From assembly GCA_002336085.1 (NCBI GenBank), contig DDEH01000103.1:1-10485 (forward strand): a DNA stretch of 10,485 nucleotides, read 5' to 3'. Source of the DNA: Flavobacteriales bacterium UBA1959 (GTDB taxonomy: Bacteria; Bacteroidota; Bacteroidia; Flavobacteriales_D; Sanyastnellaceae). The first letter of the stretch is position 1. Each line of letters opens with the position of its first letter. The translations under genes were made by a program, and so were the position numbers. The notes below the pieces were generated by a model that searched no databases, was not told the DNA's origin, and saw nothing but the letters and a program-made list of their open reading frames with translations. Below, piece by piece: positions 1 to 8,100 of the stretch.

Positions 1-779
1 GCTTTGGTTATCTGGCTGTCCATGCGGGTGGTTTCCTCTTCCGCCAATTCTTTGTCCACGAGAATTCGACCGCTGTGCTCATCGACGATGATTCGCTTGC
101 GCTGTGCAATATCAATCTGGCGTTGTGGTGGAATTTTAATATATGAACCTGCTGAAGCCTCACGCTCAATCGGTACAACAGCCAAACCGTTTTTGGCAGC
201 TCCTCGAATGCGCCTGTAACTCGCTAACAATCGATCATCAATGCTCTTAGCCATCTTATCGCTTAATCCAGAGAGCACATCCTCCTCCTGTTGGGTCTCC
301 GAAATGATTTCTGACAACTCTTTCTGCTTGCTTTCAAAGTCTGCATCACGCATCTCCAACTTTTCCTTGCTTGTCCCGACCACTTCGGTCTTCTGCTCCG
401 CTTGCGCCTGGCACTCACGGATTCGCTTTTCGCACAATTCAATTTCCAACGTCTGGTATTCAATCTCTTTGTTGAGAGATGTGAATTCACGGTTGTTGCG
501 AACGTTGTTTTGCTGCTCTGTGTATTTCGCGATCAACCCCTTGCTGTCCTCGATTTGAATCTTGTAAGCAGAAATGCGTTGGTTCACCAAATCCAAATCC
601 TCTTCCACCCGCTCAAGTCGGGTACGTAGCCCAGCGATTTCATCTTCGAGGTCTTGAACCTCGAGCGGCAACTCACCGCGCACGACACGAATGCGGTCGA
701 TGCGTGAGTCGATTAATTGCAAGTCGAATAAAGCGCGCAACTTGTCTTCTGCGGTAGAGGCTGTTTTTTTCTTTGCCAT
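1..779 (-). CDS. Coiled-coil 'zinc ribbon' (DUF164/zf-RING_7-type) protein lacking the zinc cysteines, C-terminus cut by window edge
   Basis: Reads leftward from ATG at 779 (MAKKKTASTAEDKLRALFDL) through 259 codons with no stop before base 1, so only the last few residues are probably missing. Residues about 10-185 are charged and heptad-like, fitting the long antiparallel coiled coil of this family, and include the family-typical stretch NNVRNNREFTSLNKEIEYQ. The C-terminal part (GLAVVPIER, then IPPQRQ, then GRILVDKELAEEE) aligns by eye to the C4 zinc ribbon of DUF164 proteins. Where that ribbon normally has two Cys-x-x-Cys pairs, this protein has SAGS and DEHS, so zinc binding by this site is unlikely. 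The Nif3 gene ends 7 bp upstream, so the two are probably cotranscribed, a pairing I recall from other Bacteroidota. The molecular role of the family is not firmly known; nucleic-acid or scaffold functions have been suggested. Family confidence is high; function is unassigned. Confidence 0.88.
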   Translation of the reverse strand, partial: MAKKKTASTAEDKLRALFDLQLIDSRIDRIRVVRGELPLEVQDLEDEIAGLRTRLERVEEDLDLVNQRISAYKIQIEDSKGLIAKYTEQQNNVRNNREFTSLNKEIEYQTLEIELCEKRIRECQAQAEQKTEVVGTSKEKLEMRDADFESKQKELSEIISETQQEEDVLSGLSDKMAKSIDDRLLASYRRIRGAAKNGLAVVPIEREASAGSYIKIPPQRQIDIAQRKRIIVDEHSGRILVDKELAEEETTRMDSQITK

Positions 780-786
780 GATGCGT

Positions 787-1905
787 TCAGCGATAATGAA
801 TAGGATTCGGATTGGCCGAAGCCAAATGGACCGCAAAATTAGGGAAATATTTGCTTATGCGGTTGACAATCAGGTGAGTTGTTTGCCATTCACTTTCATA
901 GTGCCCCACATCGGCGATTAGGATGTGGTTTTCAGCATCAAAAAACTCATGGTATTTGAAATCCGAAGTGACAAAAACATCCGCTCCTGCGCGAAGAGCA
1001 TCCTGCAACAAAAAACTCCCTGAACCCCCACATACAGCCACTTTCCGAATAGGACGCCCCAGCATTTTTGTATGCCGAATGGCCCCGCAGCCGAGCGCAA
1101 CTTTTATGGCCTCCAGAAAATCTTCCTCCGGCATTGGATCCGGCAATTCACCGACCATCCCACTGCCCACATTGCTCTGAAATTGCTGCAAAGGCCACAC
1201 ACTGTGTGCGACTTCTTCATAAGGATGAGCAGATTTCATGGCGTTCAGTGCCCCTGCCAACTTCCATGTTTCCACCACCATTTCCAATTTTACTTCGGAA
1301 ATAGATGATCGATCACCCACGGTACCGATGTGAGGATTGGCTCCTTCCAATGGCCGAAACGATCCCTTTCCAGGCACCGTCCAACCGCATTCGTCATAAT
1401 CGCCAATCGCACCTGCTCCAGCCGAAAACATAGCATTCCTGACAGAATCGACATTTTCTTTGGGCACATACACCACCACCTGGACAAGTGTATCTTCCTT
1501 GGGCCGAAGCACCTGCATTGATTGTGGCATGCAACCGACGAGCTCTGCCAACTTCATGTTCACACCGTCCGGAACATTGTCCAGGTTTGTGTGAATTGCA
1601 TAGAGCGCGATACCATTGGCAATAGCCTTCATGACGGTACGTTCAACGTATGAGCTTCCATTGAACCGTTTTAATCCTTTGAAGACGATTGGATGATGGG
1701 AAACAACCATATTTGCTCCTACTGCAATCGCCTCATCTACCACCGCCTCGATACAATCCAGCGAAACCAAAACGGACGATATTGGATCAGACAACCGTCC
1801 CACCAACAGCCCCGAATTGTCATACGACTCTTGCAAAGAGGGAGGCGCCCAAGACTCCAAAACTGTTGCCACATCGCCGACCGTCAAGTTATTTGCATCT
1901 TGCAT
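787..1905 (-). CDS. Nif3-like dinuclear metal center protein (YqfO/YbgI family, long form)
   Basis: This 372-residue protein belongs to the Nif3/DUF34 family of hexameric ring proteins with a two-metal site, often labelled 'GTP cyclohydrolase 1 type 2'. Visible probable metal ligands are the pair in VVSHHP (His70, His71), the Asp in HTNLDN (Asp109) and the C-terminal GHYESE motif (His335, Glu339). Residues about 138-240 form the extra PII/CutA-like domain of the long form found in Firmicutes and Bacteroidota, with the signatures SAGAGAIGDYDECGW and GSFRPLEGANPHIG. The length fits this long form (about 365-375 residues), and the N-terminus matches family starts. It is divergent from lpxK (45 bp gap) and 7 bp upstream of the coiled-coil 'zinc ribbon' gene, suggesting a two-gene operon. 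The true biochemical activity of the family is unsettled; metal-dependent hydrolysis or metal-related housekeeping are possibilities, so no gene symbol is given. Confidence 0.95.
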   Translation of the reverse strand: MQDANNLTVGDVATVLESWAPPSLQESYDNSGLLVGRLSDPISSVLVSLDCIEAVVDEAIAVGANMVVSHHPIVFKGLKRFNGSSYVERTVMKAIANGIALYAIHTNLDNVPDGVNMKLAELVGCMPQSMQVLRPKEDTLVQVVVYVPKENVDSVRNAMFSAGAGAIGDYDECGWTVPGKGSFRPLEGANPHIGTVGDRSSISEVKLEMVVETWKLAGALNAMKSAHPYEEVAHSVWPLQQFQSNVGSGMVGELPDPMPEEDFLEAIKVALGCGAIRHTKMLGRPIRKVAVCGGSGSFLLQDALRAGADVFVTSDFKYHEFFDAENHILIADVGHYESEWQTTHLIVNRISKYFPNFAVHLASANPNPIHYR

Positions 1906-1909
1906 GCTC

Positions 1910-1917
1910 CAAATTTA
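1910..1917 (-). promoter_or_regulatory. TAAATTTG box just upstream of the Nif3-family gene (possible -7 element)
   Basis: On the minus strand the 45-bp gap between nif3 and lpxK carries an exact match to the Bacteroidota -7 consensus TAnnTTTG, ending 4 bases before the ATG. If used, transcription would start at or next to the start codon, giving a leaderless message. I see no TTTG or TTG at the usual 19-21 bp upstream, so this could simply be AT-rich sequence that helps translation start. Confidence 0.22.
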
Positions 1918-1950
1918 ATCGGACGTGCTTACATCCCGTACTTTTAGCGC

Positions 1951-3006
1951 ATGTTTCGTCGACTGATTCTCTTGCCCCTGTCTTTCGCTTACGGCGTTGC
2001 CATTCGACTGCGGCATATGCTCTTCGATAGTGGGGTTCTTCGGTCACGTCCGGGAGCGCTGAGGACCATCGTACTCGGAAACCTCACCGTGGGCGGTACC
2101 GGCAAGACCCCAACCACCGAGCGAATTGTGCGCGATATGCAAAACCTCATCGGACTCAAAAAAGTCGGAATTCTGAGCCGTGGATACGGCCGAAAAACAA
2201 AAGGGTTCCGTTGGGTTTCTGAATCGATGGACTCTGCCGATTGCGGCGATGAACCTTTGCTCTTATCCAAAAACCTGCCGGATGTCCCTGTCGCCGTTTG
2301 TGAAAAACGACTTGTGGGCCTAAGAAATATGAAAGCGAAACATCCGGAATTGGAATGGGTGGTCTGCGACGATGCCTTTCAGCACCGGCGATTGCGACCT
2401 ACGCTCTCCATTTTATTGCTCGATGCCACCCAACCGGTGGCCGAAGACGACTTGCTTCCATTGGGTCGGCTCAGGGACCTTCCTGAACGGATGAATTGCG
2501 CCGATGCACTCGTCATAACCCGGCTCAATGAATCCGAAAACCTACAGCATGCCGCAGAGGCTCATGGAGTCTATCAACGGAAGACTCTCCCGCTGTTTGC
2601 CTCGCACATGCAACCACAACCCTTGTTGGATTGGCCGGCAGGTACAGAAGCTCCAAACGGCAACGCAGCCCTTTCTCCCGATCGCAGGGAACGCATTATG
2701 GCCGTCGCTGGAATTGCACGTCCTGAGCGGTTTATGGATCGACTGACAGAGCGATTTCAAGTGGTCCGTAGGGAGTGCTTCCCTGATCATCGAGCATTCA
2801 CAGAAAAGGATTATAAGCGCTGGAGACGCATCATGGAAGGTGACCGAATCCGGGCCATCATTACCACAGAGAAAGACGCTATGCGTATTAAGCCGGAGCT
2901 CACCGAGGGCATAAACATTCGCTGTGAAGCAATCAAGGCAGAATGGCACGATTCCGAAGCATTTGCCTTGTGGCTGCGAGAGGCAATTGCACGCTGTGAT
3001 AATTGA
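1951..3006 (+). CDS. lpxK: Tetraacyldisaccharide 4'-kinase LpxK
   Basis: LpxK phosphorylates the 4' position of the tetraacyldisaccharide 1-phosphate precursor, giving lipid IVA in the Raetz pathway; it acts at the cytoplasmic face of the inner membrane. The 351-residue protein starts with a short hydrophobic, basic segment (residues 1-25) of the kind that anchors LpxK. Next comes the P-loop GNLTVGGTGKTP (43-54, Lys52), the SRGYGRKTKGF motif (76-86), the CGDEP motif (98-102) and DDAFQHRRL (140-148), all diagnostic for the family. GRLRDLP follows at 172-178, and a PDHRAF motif lies in the C-terminal third. Length and N-terminus match Bacteroidota LpxK. The gene is divergent from nif3 and heads a rightward run with a TlpA-like lipoprotein and an LpxH-type enzyme, so two steps of lipid A synthesis are grouped. 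No clear promoter is visible in the 45-bp gap; it may lie inside nif3. Confidence 0.96.
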   Translation: MFRRLILLPLSFAYGVAIRLRHMLFDSGVLRSRPGALRTIVLGNLTVGGTGKTPTTERIVRDMQNLIGLKKVGILSRGYGRKTKGFRWVSESMDSADCGDEPLLLSKNLPDVPVAVCEKRLVGLRNMKAKHPELEWVVCDDAFQHRRLRPTLSILLLDATQPVAEDDLLPLGRLRDLPERMNCADALVITRLNESENLQHAAEAHGVYQRKTLPLFASHMQPQPLLDWPAGTEAPNGNAALSPDRRERIMAVAGIARPERFMDRLTERFQVVRRECFPDHRAFTEKDYKRWRRIMEGDRIRAIITTEKDAMRIKPELTEGINIRCEAIKAEWHDSEAFALWLREAIARCDN

Positions 3007-3064
3007 GCGCGGGAATAACGTGAAAATTCAAGATATTTGAATCATGAATGAATTTGATGGAATC

Positions 3065-4282
3065 ATGCGGCCCTTGCAGTGGGCTGGTCGTTTTACTGCT
3101 GCTCTCCTGCTTGTAGGACTTGTGAGCTGTGCTCAAGGAAATGTGAAAAAGAATAGTGTCGCTGGGCAGTTTACCAATGCCAGCGGCCAAGGCGTAGAAA
3201 TCGAATTGCGAAAATGGACTCCAGGTCGATCGGGCGAACAAGGTAAGTTTTCGGCCATTGCAGAATGTACTTCTGACATGACCGGTAAGTTTGAAATGGA
3301 TATAAAACGGCCCCTGCCATTGGACTACTACCAATTGATGATTGGAAGAACCATTCCCATGGTAATTATCATGGATAGCACCATGGCCCTGCACATCACA
3401 GCGGAAGTTCCCGAGGCCGGATTTTTGTTGGACGCGAAAATCAAAGGCTCACAGCCTACCGAGGAAGTGTATGAGTACTATTCCCAAGCCATGCCCATCC
3501 AAACGACGTTGAGCATGCTGAGGGGAATGATGCAAGCCGCACCTGATAGAGAGAGCCGGCAATCGCTCTCCGACCGCTCCATGAAAAAGAAGCTCGAAGC
3601 GGACGATTGGGCAAAGGAATTTTTGACGAACCATCCAGGGTCGCTGGCCCAACTCGGACCGTTGGAGCATCTTGACCCCCGTGCCAATGCCATGACTTTT
3701 CAAATGGTTCTGAAGTCCACGGCCGAGCGATTGGCGGGAGGAGCGTTTCACCAAGCGTTAACAGGAGCCACTTCAGGTATGGTTCCGCAAAAATCCGATC
3801 CTCGTGTAATAAATAAGGGCAATGGAGCCAACAAGGCTCGTGCCCAAAAGAACAGCCTGTATGGCATTGGAGATGTTGCTCCCGATATCGTAATGAACGA
3901 TCCCAATGGAGTCGAACGTAAGTTGAGCGATCTGAAAGGAAAGGTTGTTTTGTTAGACTTCTGGGCATCTTGGTGCGGACCGTGCCGCCGTGAGAACCCC
4001 AATGTGGTGAATGCCTACCAAGACTACCAGTCGAAAGGATTTGAAGTGTTCTCAGTGTCCTTGGACAAGCAAACTGAACGCTGGGCTCAAGCCATTGAGC
4101 AAGACGGCCTGATCTGGCCCAACCACGTGAGCGATCTGAACGGCTGGCAAAACGCGGCTTCACGGGCTTACGGTGTCACGAGCATTCCCCATGCCGTGCT
4201 GATCGATCAGAATGGTGTCATTGCAGCGACACATCTGCGGGGAGCATCGCTACGACAAAAGCTCGACGAGTTACTTCAATAA
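3065..4282 (+). CDS. TlpA/ResA-like thioredoxin-fold lipoprotein with N-terminal DUF4369-like domain
   Basis: Probable envelope thiol-disulfide oxidoreductase. Two in-frame starts exist: ATG 3044 and ATG 3065. I prefer 3065 because it gives a classical lipoprotein signal peptide, MRPLQWAGRF followed by ALLLVGLVSC, with two positive charges and the lipobox LVSC; the longer form adds seven partly acidic residues. With the 405-residue form, the lipidated cysteine is Cys22, a beta-rich DUF4369-like region spans about 30-130, and a helical linker covers 130-260. The AhpC/TSA-Redoxin fold starts near 265, with the catalytic WCGPC at 303-307 and a cis-proline in TSIPHAV (Pro375). Such proteins usually reduce disulfides of exported or cytochrome c maturation proteins; the substrate here is unknown. 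It lies 58 bp after lpxK and 13 bp before the preferred lpxH start, so it is probably cotranscribed with both. Redox lipoprotein assignment is firm; specific role is not. Confidence 0.92.
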   Translation: MRPLQWAGRFTAALLLVGLVSCAQGNVKKNSVAGQFTNASGQGVEIELRKWTPGRSGEQGKFSAIAECTSDMTGKFEMDIKRPLPLDYYQLMIGRTIPMVIIMDSTMALHITAEVPEAGFLLDAKIKGSQPTEEVYEYYSQAMPIQTTLSMLRGMMQAAPDRESRQSLSDRSMKKKLEADDWAKEFLTNHPGSLAQLGPLEHLDPRANAMTFQMVLKSTAERLAGGAFHQALTGATSGMVPQKSDPRVINKGNGANKARAQKNSLYGIGDVAPDIVMNDPNGVERKLSDLKGKVVLLDFWASWCGPCRRENPNVVNAYQDYQSKGFEVFSVSLDKQTERWAQAIEQDGLIWPNHVSDLNGWQNAASRAYGVTSIPHAVLIDQNGVIAATHLRGASLRQKLDELLQ

Positions 4283-4295
4283 ATGCCTCCATCGA

Positions 4296-5072
4296 TTGCA
4301 TCGCGTACACCTTGCCTCAGACCTGCACTTAGGTGCTCCTAACGCCAGCGAAAGCCGGGAACGAGAGTTGCGTTTTATTCAGTGGCTTGAGAACGCGGCT
4401 CAGGGCAAAGGCCGAGCGGCAGCTGGACCCGCGACAGAGATACACTTGGTGGGCGACGTTTTCGATTTTTGGTTTGAATACAAACGTGCCGTTCCAAAAG
4501 GCGGAGTGAGGCTCTTAGGAGCCATTGCACGCGTAGCTGATTCGGGAATACCGGTCCATTATCATGTGGGCAACCACGACCTCTGGACCTTTGGATATTT
4601 TGAAGAAGAACTGGGTGTCACATTGCATCGGGCACCAATTGTCCGAGAGTATGACGGGCTCCGCTGCATGATTGGACACGGCGACGGAATCGGCTCGGGC
4701 GATGAGGGATACAAGCGCCTGAAAAATATTTTCACTAGCCCCTTTCTCCAAAAAGCCTACCGTTTGATTCATCCGGATATCGGAATAGCACTGGCTTCTT
4801 ATTTATCACGCAACAGCCGAGCCAAAAAAGGTCACTTGGACAACCTAATTGGTGGCAGAGAAGATGAATGGATCTGGCAATTCTGCAGAGAGTATTTGAC
4901 CCGTGAAGAAATTGATTGCTTCATTTTTGGACACCGGCATCTGCCCCTTGATTTTGAAGTACCCGGTCCCGAGGGCAGAAAGCCTAGCCGTTACATCAAT
5001 CTCGGCGACTGGATCCAACACTTCACTTCCGCTCGCATTGAAAACGGCGGCGTCCACTTGGATCGGCCTTAG
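4296..5072 (+). CDS. lpxH: UDP-2,3-diacylglucosamine diphosphatase, LpxH type (calcineurin-like metallophosphoesterase)
   Basis: LpxH hydrolyses UDP-2,3-diacylglucosamine to lipid X (2,3-diacylglucosamine 1-phosphate) plus UMP in lipid A synthesis. Metallophosphoesterase motifs appear in order: SDLH (Asp9, His11), GDVFDF (53-58), GNHD (92-95), GHGD (127-130) and GHRH (212-215), numbered from the chosen start. The start is inferred. The only in-frame ATG (4212) lies 71 bp inside the preceding gene and would add 28 residues with no family match. TTG at 4296 gives MHRVHLASDLHLG, which fits the usual N-terminus and a length of 258 residues, normal for Bacteroidota LpxH. An ATG directly after the upstream stop (4283) is out of frame, so an indel or assembly error near 4283-4296 is the alternative. 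The gene is last of the lpxK-tlpA-lpxH run and is followed by a strong hairpin. Related LpxH-like enzymes with other substrates exist, but the lpxK neighbour supports lipid A. Confidence 0.92.
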   Translation: MHRVHLASDLHLGAPNASESRERELRFIQWLENAAQGKGRAAAGPATEIHLVGDVFDFWFEYKRAVPKGGVRLLGAIARVADSGIPVHYHVGNHDLWTFGYFEEELGVTLHRAPIVREYDGLRCMIGHGDGIGSGDEGYKRLKNIFTSPFLQKAYRLIHPDIGIALASYLSRNSRAKKGHLDNLIGGREDEWIWQFCREYLTREEIDCFIFGHRHLPLDFEVPGPEGRKPSRYINLGDWIQHFTSARIENGGVHLDRP

Positions 5073-5115
5073 CACCTTTAGCCTCGAGTTTTGTATCCAC
5101 TTAAAATGGACCACA

Positions 5116-5149
5116 AAAAAACCCCACGCTTTTCAGCATGGGGTTTTTT
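5116..5149. terminator. Bidirectional intrinsic terminator between convergent lpxH and the T9SS propeller gene
   Basis: An A-tract (5116-5121) is followed by CCCCA, a C/A mismatch, then GC; after a 6-nt loop, GC and TGGGG lead into six T (5144-5149). The stem pairs 5122-5129 with 5136-5143, with one mismatch (5127/5138), and extends through the A/T tracts. Because both flanks are A/T runs, it can work on either strand. It sits 43 bp after the lpxH stop and 18 bp from the stop of the opposing gene. Confidence 0.9.
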
Positions 5150-5167
5150 GAATAATGTTTATTGGGC

Positions 5168-8100
5168 TTATTGAACCAGCAGCTTTGCTGTCTGCTGAAA
5201 ATTCCCGTTCACCAATCGAACGATGTATTGACCATTCTCTAATTCACCTGCGTCGACTATAATTGGACCACCTACATATCCAAGAATACCTCGGTCTATG
5301 CTCATGCGTCCAGTAATGTCAAACACTTGCAATTGGAAATCGCCTCGGAAATTATCTACCTCTAGCGTGAAAGTCTGACCGGAAACGGGATTCGGGTAAA
5401 CCCGCATGCTTGACGCTTCAACAGAAGCCATTTCTGTTGGCTCATCAACATCCAAGAAAAGGTCTGACCGGAAGATCCCACGGCCGTGAGTAGCGACGTA
5501 AATCGCTCCCTGGTTGGACGGGTTAATCCAAGGAGCAGCGCCCCTCCATTGTTGCTTTACGTCAAAGACTGGCGCAGTAATTTGATCGGAAGTAGAAGCC
5601 ATGTTTTGGTTGGCCATCACCCAATCACCTCCTCCATTTTCAGTAGCAAACATTCCGTATTCTGTGCCAACCACAATGCTTTGTCCTGTAGGGTCCATTG
5701 CATCAATGATGACGTCATAGCAAGGCATCTTGCTCAAACCACTCACGTCCCAAATGCTCGACCAAGAAGGTACATCGTCCAATGCATTGAATGTCTCTTG
5801 TACCTTCCCTGAGGAAAGTGCTCCATAGCCACCGACCGAAATCACCACGTGATTCGGATTGTTCGGGTCCACAGACACCCCGGTAATCACTGCTCCCAAC
5901 GAGCGAATTTGCTTGCCCATGTTTGCAGGAACGTCGTCTTGGGTGTGGATGTCTTCCATCCCATCAAAACGGTAAAGCTTGCCATCCCATCCGCTCACAA
6001 ACATGTGGTTGCCAGCTTCTGGTTCTACATTGACCGTGAACTCCACTGCCTTCGTACCAGTGCCCGCAGGCGCATTGTCCAAGCGGACCCATTCAGGCGT
6101 TGTATTGAAGTTCAAACCATCTCGTGTCATCCAAATACCATTACCACCATTGAATCCAGCGATGGTCATAGTCGTATATGGATCATTCACAAGAAGTCGT
6201 CCCGGCTCGTCATATGTGGTATCAGAAGCATGGAAGTACATCGTATCGCACACAACATTGACGTCATACACATCAACCTCTGAAAAGGTGGTGTCGTAAC
6301 CTATTGTATTGTATGCCCACTCCTCCCATTCTTCGATATAGATTGAATCCACAATCGGAGAGATGTCTGTAATGACGAATTCCTGACCTGTCAAAACGCT
6401 GTCATTGTAGCATTCCAATTGCTCTTCAGCCTCTTGCGGCTCCAACCAGAAATAATCAGGATCAGCAGTCAATGCAGCTCCCAAAAGACGCTCTGGACGA
6501 ATCAATTCCTCATAAAAAGGCAGCTCAACACCTTCAGGCAATGTGTAATCGAATGGCAAGTTCTGATTTGATGTTGCGAGCGAAAACGTACTGTCTGTGA
6601 CGGTTTCATTGTATGGATTCACAAGAATGACATTGCGCTGTGAGTCCATATCATCTGTGTTCTCATACAACCGAACAACAGAGTAGAATTGACCAATTTC
6701 ACCTTCTTCATTGGCCAGCTCAGTGATATTTGCGTCGAAAAAACTACCATAGTTGGAGATGTCACCCGGACCTACCGTGCCACGAGAAAGCCCTCCATTT
6801 TGTGAAGCTGCATAAAAAGCATAATCATACCCCTCTGCCTCTGTGACTTGGGATATAGCACAATCAAAACCATCACCGCCTTGAACCTCTACAGCTTCTT
6901 GGTCGCTTAAGAAGTACCCATTAGCAGGGATAAAAAGTGAGCCATTGTCTTGCGTACCCCCTAGTACCGCACTCCGCGCACTGTGATCCATTCCGTAAAA
7001 CTGGGTCACGGAGTAGTCCCGGTTGATATCATTGTACGACTGACCACCGTCCGTGCTTTTGTAAATCCCACCATCCGTTGCAACGTACATGTTGCCGGAA
7101 GGGGTAAACATGATTTCATGTACATCCGCGTGCACATCAATATCGGTTCCCGCAAAGTCGAAGGCGTAAGCTGCAAGCTCTGCTTGCTGGGTTGGGCCAG
7201 AGCGCCACAACTCAATACCACCGACGTAAGCCAAATCTGGCTGACCCTGCTTCACTCCCAAGGCCAAATCATAAATCCCTTGAGCCCTTGGAAGAGGTGT
7301 CGCCTCATCAATCTCGTTCGGCCATACATTGCTCCATGTACCTCCGCCGTTTCCAGTGTGGTACAAACCGCCAAACAAACCTCCGCTCGTTGCGAATACA
7401 GCAAATGCGTGGTTCGAGTCGTCGATTGAAATTGCCACCCGAACACGTCCATTTCCACTTTGTGGAAGAACAGTCTCGTCGTTGTTTGATCCCGACATGG
7501 ACTCAAACGTTGTGAAATCAGCGCTAGTGGATCGGAAAACACGGCAATTGTTCATGCCGATTAGCATGTACGAACCGTCTGCGGCAATTGCAATATCACC
7601 TACAGCTCCGCTGATGTCTTCGCTCGGGCTCATGGTCATAACGCCATCTTCGATGAAACCATATCCGGCATTACTTCCAAACCAAACGCGATTTTCATCA
7701 GAAGGGTCTGCAACCATGGCGTCCACTGCAGAGAAGTCACCAGAGTTAAATTCACCAGGATCTGTTCCTTCTACCATTTCGAAATTCTCACCATCAGCTG
7801 ACCACCAGATGCCTCGGCCACGAAAACCGCTGCCGCCGTCGCCACTGCCGCCGTCATAGATGGAACCTGAACCAACGTAAACAGAACCGTTGCCCGTAAC
7901 TGCGACAGAACCGATAACCATTTGGTCCAAACCAAATAGTTGGTTCCAGTCGTTACCACCATTGTCGCTTTTCCAGAGTCCTCCTGAAATCGCACCGGCA
8001 TATAAGACCGTTTCTTCACTTCCGTCTTGAGGGATGACCGCCGCAATCGCACGTGTTCGACCTCCGATGTTGTCTGGACCCATTTCATTCCAGTAATGAT

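Noticed and set aside
3044..3064. Seven-residue extension of the TlpA-like lipoprotein (start at 3044)
   Set aside because: It places acidic residues before the signal peptide; ATG 3065 gives a better basic n-region. The longer form cannot be fully excluded.
3456..4163. 235-codon open frame on the minus strand inside the TlpA-like gene
   Set aside because: It lies fully opposite a well-supported thioredoxin lipoprotein gene, has no family motif, and its composition is that of an antisense shadow.
4283..4342. 19-codon open frame starting at ATG directly after the tlpA stop
   Set aside because: It overlaps the conserved LpxH N-terminus in another frame and encodes nothing recognisable; it is kept only as evidence in the lpxH start question.
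7826..7858. GC-rich repeat-like stretch inside the propeller gene
   Set aside because: It encodes a Gly/Asp/Ser loop (DGGSGDGGSG) and the DNA repetition follows from codon use; not a separate repeat element.
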